From: Rhizobiaceae bacterium
Lineage (GTDB): Bacteria > Pseudomonadota > Alphaproteobacteria > Rhizobiales > Rhizobiaceae
Direction of reading: 5' to 3'
Length of the DNA stretch: 14,979 nt
NCBI GenBank assembly: GCA_004299545.1
Contig: SCRB01000384.1
Span: 1-14,979 of the forward strand
The translations under genes and the position numbers were made by a program. Shown here one piece after another: positions 8,381 to 14,979 of this stretch. The notes under the pieces were generated by a model. It saw only the letters and a list, made by a program, of their open reading frames with translations. It had not been told where the DNA came from and did no database searches. Every line of letters starts with the position of its first letter. Position 1 is the stretch's first letter.

Positions 8381-8950
8381 TTACCGTACTTGCCCCCGGA
8401 ACTGGCGTTCCGGCATCGAATCCGGATCGGGCGGCATCCCGGCACCGCCATTCATCGCCAGTTGCATGAACACCGTGTCGAGCCAGCGCCCATGCTTGAA
8501 GCCCGAGCCTTTCAGGCTTCCGGCGCGTGTGAAGCCGAGTTTTTCATGCAGGATCACTGAAGGGCTTTCAGCGCTCCCGTCGCCGATCACGGCGATCATC
8601 TGCCGGAAGCCGCGCCGGGTGCTTTCCGCGACGAGCTGTGTCAGAAGCGTCCGGCCGAGGCCTCTGCCCTTTGCTTCCGGTGCGATATAGATCGAATCTT
8701 CCACGATGAAGCGATAGGCAGGCCTTGTGCGGAACGGCGCCGCATAGGCATAGCCAAGCACCCTTTCCGCTTCCTCCGCCACGATATAGGGATAGAAGCT
8801 GCCTGCGATCGTCTCGAAGCGCTTGCGCATCTCCGCAAGGTCCGGCGGTTCGAGTTCATAGCTCGCCGTGCCGTGGAGCACCGCGTCCCTGTAGATCCCG
8901 GTGATCGCCTCGAGATCCGACTCTATTGCAGCCCTGATGGTCGCGCCCAT
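8381..8950 (-). CDS. GNAT family N-acetyltransferase (phosphinothricin/methionine sulfoximine type)
   Basis: A 189-residue acetyl-CoA-dependent N-acetyltransferase. The N-terminal strand and helix (IRAAIESDLEAITGIYRDAV), GTASYELEPP near 27 and FYPYIVAEE near 52 match the phosphinothricin acetyltransferase-like subgroup (Pat/YncA/MddA). The acetyl-CoA pyrophosphate-binding motif is at 90-102, with APEAKGRGLGRTL. The C-terminal GFTRAGSLKGSGFKHGRWLD at 139-158 is also typical of that subgroup. Likely substrates are glutamine analogues or methionine derivatives; the exact one is unknown. The Shine-Dalgarno site is weak (GGGACAAG). A terminator of the upstream BI-1 gene lies just before it, so it is probably a separate transcript. 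The proline-rich tail after residue 168 is beyond the conserved domain. Confidence 0.9.
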   Translation of the reverse strand: MGATIRAAIESDLEAITGIYRDAVLHGTASYELEPPDLAEMRKRFETIAGSFYPYIVAEEAERVLGYAYAAPFRTRPAYRFIVEDSIYIAPEAKGRGLGRTLLTQLVAESTRRGFRQMIAVIGDGSAESPSVILHEKLGFTRAGSLKGSGFKHGRWLDTVFMQLAMNGGAGMPPDPDSMPERQFRGQVR

Positions 8951-9001
8951 TTCTTGTCCCGCGAACGCTTATGTCACTCATTTCATCGCAGGCTTGCACC
9001 C

Positions 9002-9030
9002 AAAAGAAAAGGGCGGCCACGAGGCCGCCC
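9002..9030 (-). terminator. Intrinsic terminator of the BI-1 gene
   Basis: Read on the minus strand, GGGCGGCC and GGCCGCCC form a perfect 8-bp stem with a 4-base loop (9011-9030). TTTTCTTTT follows (9010-9002). It lies 25 bases after the stop codon of the BI-1 family gene and in the same direction. Confidence 0.9.
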
Positions 9031-9055
9031 GCATTCAGTCCGTGCCCTTTCCGCC

Positions 9056-9802
9056 CTAGCGGCGGTCGCCCATGAATTGCAGCAGGAACATGAACAGGTT
9101 GATGAAGTCGAGATAGAGCCTCAGAGCGCCCATGATGGCCTTGCGGCCGGCGACGACTTCACCGTCGCCCTCGTAATACATTTCCTTGATCTGCTGCGTA
9201 TCGTAGGCGGTCAGGCCGGCGAAAACGAGCACGCCGATCACCGAAATGGCGAATTGCAGCGCCGAGGACGCCAGGAAGATATTGACGATCGAGGCGATGA
9301 TGATGCCGAACACGCCCATGATGAGGAACGAGCCGATCCCCGACAGGTCGCGCCTGGTCGTGTAGCCATAGAGCGAGAGCGCCCCGAAGGAGGCGGCGGT
9401 GATGAAGAACGTCCTGACGATGCTGGTCTGCGTATAGACCAGGAAAAGCACAGCCAGCGACAGCCCGACAAGGGCCGCGTAGACCCAGAAGGTCGTTTGC
9501 GCCGCAGGCACGCTCATACTGCCGATCCTGAAGCTCAGGAAGAACACCAGGGCCAGCGGGGCGAAGATCACGACCCATTTGAAGGCGCTCTGGAACATGA
9601 GGGCGCCGAATTGCGTCAGGTGTCCATCGGGCGTCACGGAGAAGCTGAATGCCCCCCATGCCGCGAGCCCTGTGATGACGAGGCCGACGGCCATCAGGTT
9701 GTAGACGCGGATCATGTAGGCGCGCAGGCCCTGATCGATGGAGGTATCCACCCGGCTGGGGGCGGAACCGGCTCGCGCCTGGTAATTGCGAAGGTCAGCC
9801 AT
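9056..9802 (-). CDS. Bax inhibitor-1 (BI-1)/YccA family membrane protein
   Basis: A 248-residue integral membrane protein of the BI-1 (TMBIM) family. Bacterial members are predicted or shown to leak calcium or to interact with membrane proteases; the role here is not known. About seven hydrophobic segments follow a 25-residue polar N-terminus (MADLRNYQARAG). The family hallmarks are at the C-terminus: GLTAYDTQQIKEMYY with D201 and LYLDFINLFMFLLQF with D232. These are the likely counterparts of the paired aspartates of the Bacillus protein YetJ. The start at 9802 is chosen because AGAGGA lies six bases upstream and because longer versions add 37 arginine-rich residues unlike the family. It is monocistronic, with its own terminator. 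Confidence 0.94.
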   Translation of the reverse strand: MADLRNYQARAGSAPSRVDTSIDQGLRAYMIRVYNLMAVGLVITGLAAWGAFSFSVTPDGHLTQFGALMFQSAFKWVVIFAPLALVFFLSFRIGSMSVPAAQTTFWVYAALVGLSLAVLFLVYTQTSIVRTFFITAASFGALSLYGYTTRRDLSGIGSFLIMGVFGIIIASIVNIFLASSALQFAISVIGVLVFAGLTAYDTQQIKEMYYEGDGEVVAGRKAIMGALRLYLDFINLFMFLLQFMGDRR

Positions 9803-9960
9803 GAATTTCCTCTTGCTTCTGTCCCGTCGGGTGTCGGGCACGCATCCCAGGCGCCGCTGGCGGGACTCCAGCATGCCTTCACGAAATATGAGGCTTCTTT
9901 TCGTCAAGAACAAGACCCGTGATCAACGTGACAATCCGTCGCGTCGAAATTTCCGCGGGA

Positions 9961-12576
9961 TCACAATTCCCGCAGCACCTGCCCGGCCTTCTGGCCGAGA
10001 ACGCGCCAGGTTCCGAGAAGGCCGAACCCGACGGTGAAGACCAGCGCGACCAGGATCGTCGTTACCGCCACGTCGGGGAGGAAATGCGACGGTAATTTCA
10101 TCACATGCGCCTCAACGTACCAGGCGGCGAGCCAGCCGGCGAAAAGCGCGAAAAGGGCCGTGGCAAGGCCGATGAGCATATATTCGAGCGCATAGGCGAG
10201 GATAAGGGTCCGCCGCGTCGCGCCCAGCGTCTTCAGCACCACCGCGTCATGGATACGGGCGCGGTTTCCCGCCGCAAGCGCCCCGGCGAGCACCAGCACC
10301 GAAGCCGCGAGCGCGACGACGGCAGCCGCGCGGATAGCGGCCGCGAGTTTCGCCACAAGGTCGTTAACCACGTCGAGCGCATCCTTCACGCGTACCGTGG
10401 TAATCGCCGGATAACGGCGCGTGACCGCATTCAGGATGCGTCCTTCCTGCGCGCTTGTCGCATTCGGCATCGTCAGCGTGGCGATCCAGGCATGCGGCGC
10501 ACCGGCAAGCGTATCCGGTGAGAACACCATGACGAAATTGATGCCGAGCGTCTCCCATTCGACCTTGCGCAGATTGGCGACCTTGGTGACGATGTTGCGC
10601 CCGAGCACGTTGACGGTGATCGTATCGCCAACCTTCAGACCGAGATCGTGGGCCTCGTCCTGCGAAAAGGAGACCAGCGGCGGCCCGGAATAATTCTTCG
10701 GCCACCATTTACCCGCTACCAGCGTGGCATTCTCCGGCTTCGTCTCGGCATAGGTCAGCCCGCGGTCGCCGCGCAGCACCCACGCGCCTTCCGGCCTCAC
10801 TTTCAGGTCCTTTGCGGAGATGCCGTTCACCGCCATGATGCGGCCGCGCAGCATCGGCACTTTTTCAAACCTCGCCTGTGGCGCTTCCTGCCGGATGAGA
10901 TCGGAAAAGGGGGCTATCTCTGCGCCTTGTATGTCGACGAAGAAGAAATTCGGCGCCTTTTTCGGAATGTTGACCCCGACCTGCTGCCTGAGATTTCCGT
11001 CGATCAGGGCAAGCGTCGTTAAAAGCGTCAGCCCGAGCCCGAGCGAAAGCACGACGGAAGGCGTCAGTGCTCCCGGGCGATGGATATTGCCGATCGCCAG
11101 CCTGAGAGCCGTCGACCGGACGCGCGGCGCCTTGCGCGCAAGAAACTGCACCGCGGCGCCGACCGCGCGCAGGACGATGAAGGAAAAAGCGGAAGCCACG
11201 ACAAAGACCCGCGCCAATTGCTGCTGGTCCGCGAAAATGACGGAAAGCCCCGCCAGAAGCGCGGTGATGAGGAGGGCGGCCACGACATAACGCAGGCGCG
11301 GCCGGCCACGCGCCTCGAACCCCATTTCGCGGAAAAGCGCCGTCGCCGGCACGTCGCGCGCCCTGCCGAGCGGCAGGACGGCAAAGGCGAGCGTGACGAG
11401 GACGCCGAAAAGCGCCGCCATAGCCAGCGGGCCGGGATAGAGGCCAAGCTGCGCCGGCACCGGGATCACTGACGAGAGGGCGGCGCTCGCCGCATAGGGC
11501 ATAGCCGCCGCAAGGAGAAGACCGGCGATGATGCCAAGGCAGGCGATGATGAGGATCTGCGTCAGGTAGACGGTGAAGACGAAGCCGCCGGAAGCACCGA
11601 GGCTCTTGAACGTGGCGATGACGCCGCGCTTGCCGTCGAGATAGGCGCGCACCGCGTTGGCGACGCCGACGCCGCCGACGAGCAGCGCCGAAAGGCCGAC
11701 CAGAGTGAGAAATTGCGAGAATTGCGCGATATTGGCCGAAAGGGCTGGTGCGGCATTGGTGCGCGAGCGGACGTTCCAGCCGGCGGCAGGAAATTTTTCG
11801 CCCGCTCGCCGCTGAATCGCCTTCAACTGTTTTTCGCTCGATCCGTCGGGCAGCCTCACCTTGTAGACATGCTTGACCAGGCTGCCGGGCTGGACAAGGC
11901 CCGAGGCTTTCAGCGCGTCGAGCGAGATGAGCAGGCGCGGTGCGAAGGCAAAACCTTCCGATACGGCGTCCGGCTCGCTCACCAGCCGCGCTCGCAACGC
12001 AATCGTCGTCTTGCCAAGCGTGATGCGGTCGCCGAGCTTGAGATGAAGCCTCTCGAAAAGGAGGTCGGGCGCGGCCGCGCCGTAAACGCCGTTTCTTTCG
12101 CCGAAAAGCGCATCGTGACCGAGTTGCGGTGCGGTCTCGAGCTTTCCGTAGAGCGGATAAGCCCTGTCGACAGCCTTCGCGTCCACCAGCGCCTGGTCGG
12201 ATCCGTCGGGCAGACGCGCCATGGACCGCATCGTCGCGCTTTCGGAGAGCGTTCCGAGGCTGGCCAGATAGGCATGCTCGGCGGCGTCGGCGCCGCGCTG
12301 GACGAGCTGGAAGCGCAGGTCGCCGCCGAGCAGGATCTGACCCTGGTCCGCCACGCCCGCCGTAATCGCTTCCGCAACGGAGTTGACGCCGCCGATCGCG
12401 CCGACGCCGAGCGCGATGCAGGCAAGGAAAACCGCGAAGCCCTTCAGCCCCCCGCGCATTTCCCGGAGCGAAAAGCGCAAGGCGAGCGAAAGCGTCCGCA
12501 AGAAACCGATCTCGGGCCGCCTGCCGGACACACCGCTTGCGGCAAGCGCGCCCGGCCCCGAGGCCAGTGGCGTCAT
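9961..12576 (-). CDS. FtsX-type ABC transporter permease, YbbP-like
   Basis: An 871-residue permease with two FtsX/MacB-type domains. A first membrane helix lies at about 45-70, followed by a periplasmic region (about 72-280) and a first FtsX domain around 285-405 with LTLVGLSALLVGGVGVANAVRAY and FKSLGASGGFVFTVYL. Hydrophobic segments follow near 430-475 and 505-525, then a second periplasmic region and a second FtsX domain in the last 130 residues, with HDAVVLKTLGATRRTLILAY. This is the YbbP layout. Its start codon overlaps the stop of the ATPase gene (ATGA at 12576-12573), which indicates translational coupling. In E. coli ybbA-ybbP are also divergent from tesA. FtsX-type permeases act by mechanotransmission or extract lipophilic substrates; the substrate is unknown. 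Confidence 0.93.
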   Translation of the reverse strand: MTPLASGPGALAASGVSGRRPEIGFLRTLSLALRFSLREMRGGLKGFAVFLACIALGVGAIGGVNSVAEAITAGVADQGQILLGGDLRFQLVQRGADAAEHAYLASLGTLSESATMRSMARLPDGSDQALVDAKAVDRAYPLYGKLETAPQLGHDALFGERNGVYGAAAPDLLFERLHLKLGDRITLGKTTIALRARLVSEPDAVSEGFAFAPRLLISLDALKASGLVQPGSLVKHVYKVRLPDGSSEKQLKAIQRRAGEKFPAAGWNVRSRTNAAPALSANIAQFSQFLTLVGLSALLVGGVGVANAVRAYLDGKRGVIATFKSLGASGGFVFTVYLTQILIIACLGIIAGLLLAAAMPYAASAALSSVIPVPAQLGLYPGPLAMAALFGVLVTLAFAVLPLGRARDVPATALFREMGFEARGRPRLRYVVAALLITALLAGLSVIFADQQQLARVFVVASAFSFIVLRAVGAAVQFLARKAPRVRSTALRLAIGNIHRPGALTPSVVLSLGLGLTLLTTLALIDGNLRQQVGVNIPKKAPNFFFVDIQGAEIAPFSDLIRQEAPQARFEKVPMLRGRIMAVNGISAKDLKVRPEGAWVLRGDRGLTYAETKPENATLVAGKWWPKNYSGPPLVSFSQDEAHDLGLKVGDTITVNVLGRNIVTKVANLRKVEWETLGINFVMVFSPDTLAGAPHAWIATLTMPNATSAQEGRILNAVTRRYPAITTVRVKDALDVVNDLVAKLAAAIRAAAVVALAASVLVLAGALAAGNRARIHDAVVLKTLGATRRTLILAYALEYMLIGLATALFALFAGWLAAWYVEAHVMKLPSHFLPDVAVTTILVALVFTVGFGLLGTWRVLGQKAGQVLREL

Positions 12577-13271
12577 TGGGCGGCCGCCATTGCCACGGCC
12601 GGCGCTTCGATACGGCCCGACCGCATCCTGACCTGCCGCCGGCAGCGCCCGGCAAGCACCGGATCGTGCGTCACCAGGACCAGCGTCGTTCCCCTCGCCT
12701 CGACGGTAGAGAAGATCAGGTCGGCGATCTGTCGGCCCGTCGCCTGGTCGAGATTGCCCGTCGGTTCGTCGGCAATGAGGATGCCCGGCTGCGGCGCAAG
12801 AGCACGCGCAATCGCCACGCGCTGCTGTTCGCCGCCTGACAATTCGCCCGGATAGTGGCTCAGCCGGTCGCCGAGGCCGACGGCGGCAAGTTCCCGCTCC
12901 GCCGCTTCAAACGCGCCTGGCCTTCCTGCCAGTTCCAGCGGCACGGCGACGTTCTCGAGCGCCGTCATGTTCGGGATGAGATGGAAGGACTGGAAGACGA
13001 TGCCGATCGTACGGCCGCGAAACGCCGCCACCTGATCCTCGCTTTTCCCTGTCAGCACCTGCCCTGCAACCGTCACCGTGCCGGCATCGACGCGCTCCAG
13101 GCCGGCGATGACCATGAGAAGCGTCGATTTTCCCGATCCGGACGGGCCAACGATGCCGGTCGTCTCGTGCCGCAACACGTCGAGATCGATATTCTTCAGC
13201 ACATGCACCTGGGACGCACCCTGTCCAAGCGTCAGGGACACGTCCTTCAAAGCGATAACGGCATCTGTCAC
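12573..13271 (-). CDS. ABC transporter ATP-binding protein, YbbA/LolD-like
   Basis: A 232-residue ATPase of the MacB/LolD/YbbA group, the cytosolic partner of the FtsX-type permease that follows. Walker A GPSGSGKST is at 42-50, the Q-loop Q94 in IVFQSFHLIPNMTALENV, the signature LSGGEQQRVAIARAL at 144-158, Walker B ILIADEP at 164-170, the D-loop GNLD at 172-175 and the switch histidine H202. The LIPNMTALENV segment is typical of this group. The start is GTG at 13271, with AGGG eight bases upstream. It shares an 85-base region with the divergent esterase gene. The stop codon overlaps the start of the permease. Assignment as YbbA and not LolD rests on the neighbouring large permease and the TesA-type gene. 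Confidence 0.94.
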   Translation of the reverse strand: MTDAVIALKDVSLTLGQGASQVHVLKNIDLDVLRHETTGIVGPSGSGKSTLLMVIAGLERVDAGTVTVAGQVLTGKSEDQVAAFRGRTIGIVFQSFHLIPNMTALENVAVPLELAGRPGAFEAAERELAAVGLGDRLSHYPGELSGGEQQRVAIARALAPQPGILIADEPTGNLDQATGRQIADLIFSTVEARGTTLVLVTHDPVLAGRCRRQVRMRSGRIEAPAVAMAAAQ

Positions 13272-13303
13272 GTTTCGACCCTATATATTGGGAGGAGTAA
13301 GGC

Positions 13304-13333
13304 GTGAATTGTTCCAGGGTCAGGACTCGTTAA
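13304..13333 (+). CDS. Possible 9-codon leader ORF upstream of the esterase gene
   Basis: GTG at 13304 opens a nine-codon frame (MNCSRVRTR) ending in TAA at 13331-13333. It is preceded by GGGAGGAG (13290-13297), a near-perfect Shine-Dalgarno site, with six bases between the site and the start codon. That site is clearly better than the one of the esterase gene 23 bases further on, which is in a different frame. Such a layout fits a leader peptide with translational coupling or attenuation. It could equally be chance, or the purine run could belong to a promoter region. There is no evidence of expression. Confidence 0.25.
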   Translation: MNCSRVRTR

Positions 13334-13356
13334 TCTGGTCATATGGGTTTCCGTAC

Positions 13357-13998
13357 ATGGCTTTCAAACGTTTTGTCGCAGCCATCCTTGTCGGCATTGC
13401 GACGCTTCTTCCTGCCGGACCGTCGCTGGCGAAGACCTTCAGGATCGTCAGCTTCGGCGACAGCCTGATGGCCGGCTACCAGCTCGGCCCCGGCCAGTCT
13501 TTCCCGGACCAGTTGCAGGCAGAACTCAGGAAGGACGGTTTCGACGTCGCCGTCGCCAATGCAGGCGTTTCGGGCGACACGACGAGCGACGGCCTGGCGC
13601 GCCTCGACTGGTCCATCCCTGACGGCACCGACATGGTACTGCTCGAACTCGGTTCGAACGACATGCTGCGCGGCATCGACCCGATGGTCACGAAAAAGAA
13701 CCTCGACCAGATGATCCGCAAGCTGAAAGCGCGCAAGATCGGCATCGTGCTGATGGGGATGCTGGCCGCGCCCAATCTGGGCGCCGCTTACACATCGGTC
13801 TTCGACGCCATCTACCCGGCGCTCGCGAAGCAAAACGGGATTCCGCTCTATCCGTTCTTCCTCGATGGCGTGGCGGGGCATCCCGACCTGCAACTCGCGG
13901 ACGGCATGCACCCCAACCCTCAAGGCGTCGCCAAAATGGTGCAGGGCGCCCTCCCCGTCATCGAGGAAGCGATAAAGAGCCTGGAGAAACGATCCTGA
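13357..13998 (+). CDS. tesA: Periplasmic GDSL esterase, TesA-type arylesterase/lysophospholipase
   Basis: A 213-residue SGNH-fold hydrolase with a signal peptide (hydrophobic residues 6-20, likely cut after SLA at 25), so it is periplasmic. All four SGNH blocks are visible: FGDSLMAGYQL with the nucleophile S36, NAGVSGDTTSDGL with G73, LELGSNDML with N101, and LADGMHPNPQG with D182 and H185. TesA-type enzymes cleave acyl-CoA, aryl esters and lysophospholipids. It is divergent from the YbbA/YbbP-like ABC pair, the same partnership as in E. coli. The start is ATG 13357. Longer frames upstream lack family similarity and would bury the signal peptide. The ribosome-binding site is poor. The symbol is by analogy, and rhizobial annotations usually say arylesterase. 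Confidence 0.94.
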   Translation: MAFKRFVAAILVGIATLLPAGPSLAKTFRIVSFGDSLMAGYQLGPGQSFPDQLQAELRKDGFDVAVANAGVSGDTTSDGLARLDWSIPDGTDMVLLELGSNDMLRGIDPMVTKKNLDQMIRKLKARKIGIVLMGMLAAPNLGAAYTSVFDAIYPALAKQNGIPLYPFFLDGVAGHPDLQLADGMHPNPQGVAKMVQGALPVIEEAIKSLEKRS

Positions 13999-14033
13999 TC
14001 CGGCATCGCCAGCACTTTTCAAGAACCGGACCG

Positions 14034-14131
14034 CCTCCAATGAGTTTTGGAGGATGGAACAAACCGCTTGCCCCGCCGGCGAAACGATGATTCGCTGATG
14101 ACCGGGATATCGATTCGAGGAGGGCCTCCAA
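14034..14131 (+). promoter_or_regulatory. thpR leader with alternative pairing segments
   Basis: Four related segments lie before thpR: CCTCCAA (14034-14040), TTGGAGG (14047-14053), GGAGG (14119-14123, the Shine-Dalgarno site) and CCTCCAA again (14125-14131, touching the ATG). Segments 1 and 2 form a 7-bp hairpin with a 6-base loop. Segment 2 can instead pair over 7 bp with segment 4, and segment 1 can pair with the Shine-Dalgarno site. This offers mutually exclusive folds that would expose or hide the start region. Whether it is a real switch is inference from complementarity alone. Confidence 0.4.
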
Positions 14132-14728
14132 ATGCCGCGACTCTTCACCGCCCTCGAGATTCCGCGTGACGCCACGCTTTCTCTTTCCCTTTTGCGTGGC
14201 GGGCTGCCCGGCGCGCGCTGGGTCGAGGTCGAGAATTATCATCTCACCTTGCGCTTCATCGGCGATGTCGAGGGCCATGTGGCGGACGAGATCGCCAATG
14301 CGCTCGACCGGGTCAGGCGGTCGGCTTTTCAATTGACATTGTCCGGCGTCGGCACTTTCGGCTCGAAGAAGCCGCACGCCCTGTGGGCGGGATGCCTCGC
14401 CTCGCCAGATCTCATGGCGCTCCAGGCGGAAATCGAGCGCATCTGCCAGCGCATGGGAGTGCCTTCGGATCCGCGCAAATTCATGCCGCACGTCACGCTG
14501 GCGCGCCTGAAGAATGCCCATCCGCTGGAAGTGGCGACCTATCTTTCCTCGCGGGGCAATTTCCGCGCCGCTCCCTTCCGCGTCGGGCGCTTCGTCCTGA
14601 TGTCGTCGCGCGAATCGGTAGGCGGTGGTCCTTATATCGTCGAGGAAGCCTGGCCGCTTCTGGGCACCGAGAGCGTCAAGCTGTCCGGAACAGCCTCGCT
14701 GCCGGGCGTCTCCGGTTTCATGCACTGA
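14132..14728 (+). CDS. thpR: RNA 2',3'-cyclic phosphodiesterase ThpR (LigT-like)
   Basis: A 198-residue member of the 2H phosphoesterase superfamily. ThpR opens 2',3'-cyclic phosphate ends of RNA, and the E. coli protein (LigT) can also join tRNA halves through a 2'-5' bond. The two signature motifs are HLTL at 37-40 (within NYHLTLRFIGDV) and HVTL at 120-123 (within FMPHVTLARLK), spaced as expected. The N-terminus MPRLFTALEIP is also typical. GGAGG lies eight bases before the ATG, a strong ribosome-binding site set inside complementary sequence. It follows the esterase gene after 133 bases without a clear terminator, so co-transcription is possible. No missing residues were noted. Confidence 0.95.
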   Translation: MPRLFTALEIPRDATLSLSLLRGGLPGARWVEVENYHLTLRFIGDVEGHVADEIANALDRVRRSAFQLTLSGVGTFGSKKPHALWAGCLASPDLMALQAEIERICQRMGVPSDPRKFMPHVTLARLKNAHPLEVATYLSSRGNFRAAPFRVGRFVLMSSRESVGGGPYIVEEAWPLLGTESVKLSGTASLPGVSGFMH

Positions 14729-14797
14729 TTTTCGGGCCATCGGACAAGGGCGAGGGCTGCACTTGCGCTTGCCCCTTCCACTCTCCACATCCGGCTT

Positions 14798-14979
14798 ATG
14801 AAAAAGGCGACGATCGACGAAATCCTTTCTCCCGCGGATGCCCGCGCTTCGGAAGAGCGGGCGGCGCGGGTGCGCGCGAGATTCTGGCGCACGCTGAAGC
14901 GCGCCGCCCGGCAGCTTCCCTTCATGGAGGATCTTGTCGCAGCCTATTATTGCGCGCTCGATACGCACACCCCGACCAG
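14798..14979 (+). CDS. YkvA/DUF1232 family protein, cut by window edge
   Basis: Sixty residues are visible from ATG 14798 to the right edge with no stop. After a charged N-terminal helix, residues 27-60 read ARFWRTLKRAARQLPFMEDL followed by VAAYYCALDTHTPT. This resembles the region just before the hydrophobic DUF1232 core of YkvA-like membrane-associated proteins, whose function is unknown. The conserved core itself is outside the window. No in-frame start exists between this ATG and the thpR stop codon, which lies in the same frame. The Shine-Dalgarno site is not evident. It lies 69 bases after thpR on the same strand and may be co-transcribed. Confidence 0.75.
   Translation, partial: MKKATIDEILSPADARASEERAARVRARFWRTLKRAARQLPFMEDLVAAYYCALDTHTPT

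Noticed and set aside
10865..12655. A 596-codon minus-strand frame overlapping the permease and ATPase genes
   Set aside because: Arginine-rich shadow of the permease in another phase, with no recognisable domain; the permease frame has clear FtsX features and a coupled start.
14740..14782. Possible GC-rich hairpin after thpR that might be a terminator
   Set aside because: The arms AAGGGCGAG and CTTGCCCCTT match imperfectly, the loop is long and no U-tract follows.

Overview
The window looks like chromosomal DNA from an alphaproteobacterium of the order Hyphomicrobiales, most likely family Rhizobiaceae. It is GC-rich. Its genes are typical rhizobial chromosomal genes: acnA beside ccmA/ccmB, DUF1223, DUF2794, a BI-1 family protein, a YbbA/YbbP ABC pair divergent from a TesA-type esterase, ThpR and a YkvA-like protein. 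The intergenic spaces carry palindromic elements of the kind scattered through rhizobial genomes. This placement comes from protein recognition and not from a database search.

Left part (1-3519): an ATP-grasp protein runs off the left edge on the minus strand and is divergent from a secreted DUF3108 protein. DUF3108 converges on ccmB. ccmA and ccmB encode the heme-exporter ABC module of cytochrome c maturation and lie on the minus strand. They are separated by 327 bp that contain a nested inverted repeat of about 262 bp. ccmC, ccmD and ccmG do not follow ccmB inside the window.

Centre (3520-8950): acnA (aconitase A) is divergent from ccmA, has a GTG start and ends at a strong intrinsic terminator. 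A secreted DUF1223 thioredoxin-like protein follows, with copies of a short rhizobial repeat on both sides. The next gap (7467-7983, 517 bp) is non-coding but highly structured. It holds two repeat hairpins, then three more stem-loops that I propose as an unidentified RNA or leader, then a possible general-stress promoter ahead of DUF2794. A GNAT acetyltransferase converges on DUF2794.

Right part (9002-14979): a BI-1 family membrane protein has its own terminator. Next is a translationally coupled ABC ATPase/FtsX-type permease pair, divergent from a periplasmic GDSL esterase as in the ybbA-ybbP/tesA neighbourhood of E. coli. ThpR (RNA 2',3'-cyclic phosphodiesterase) follows, with complementary segments in its leader that could form alternative structures around the Shine-Dalgarno site. 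The window ends in a partial YkvA/DUF1232-like gene.

Most of the window is ordinary housekeeping content. I saw no phage, transposase, CRISPR, toxin-antitoxin or defence genes. The points worth a second look are the RNA-like structure before DUF2794, the thpR leader, the palindrome splitting ccmA from ccmB, and a tiny ORF with an excellent Shine-Dalgarno site before the esterase gene.
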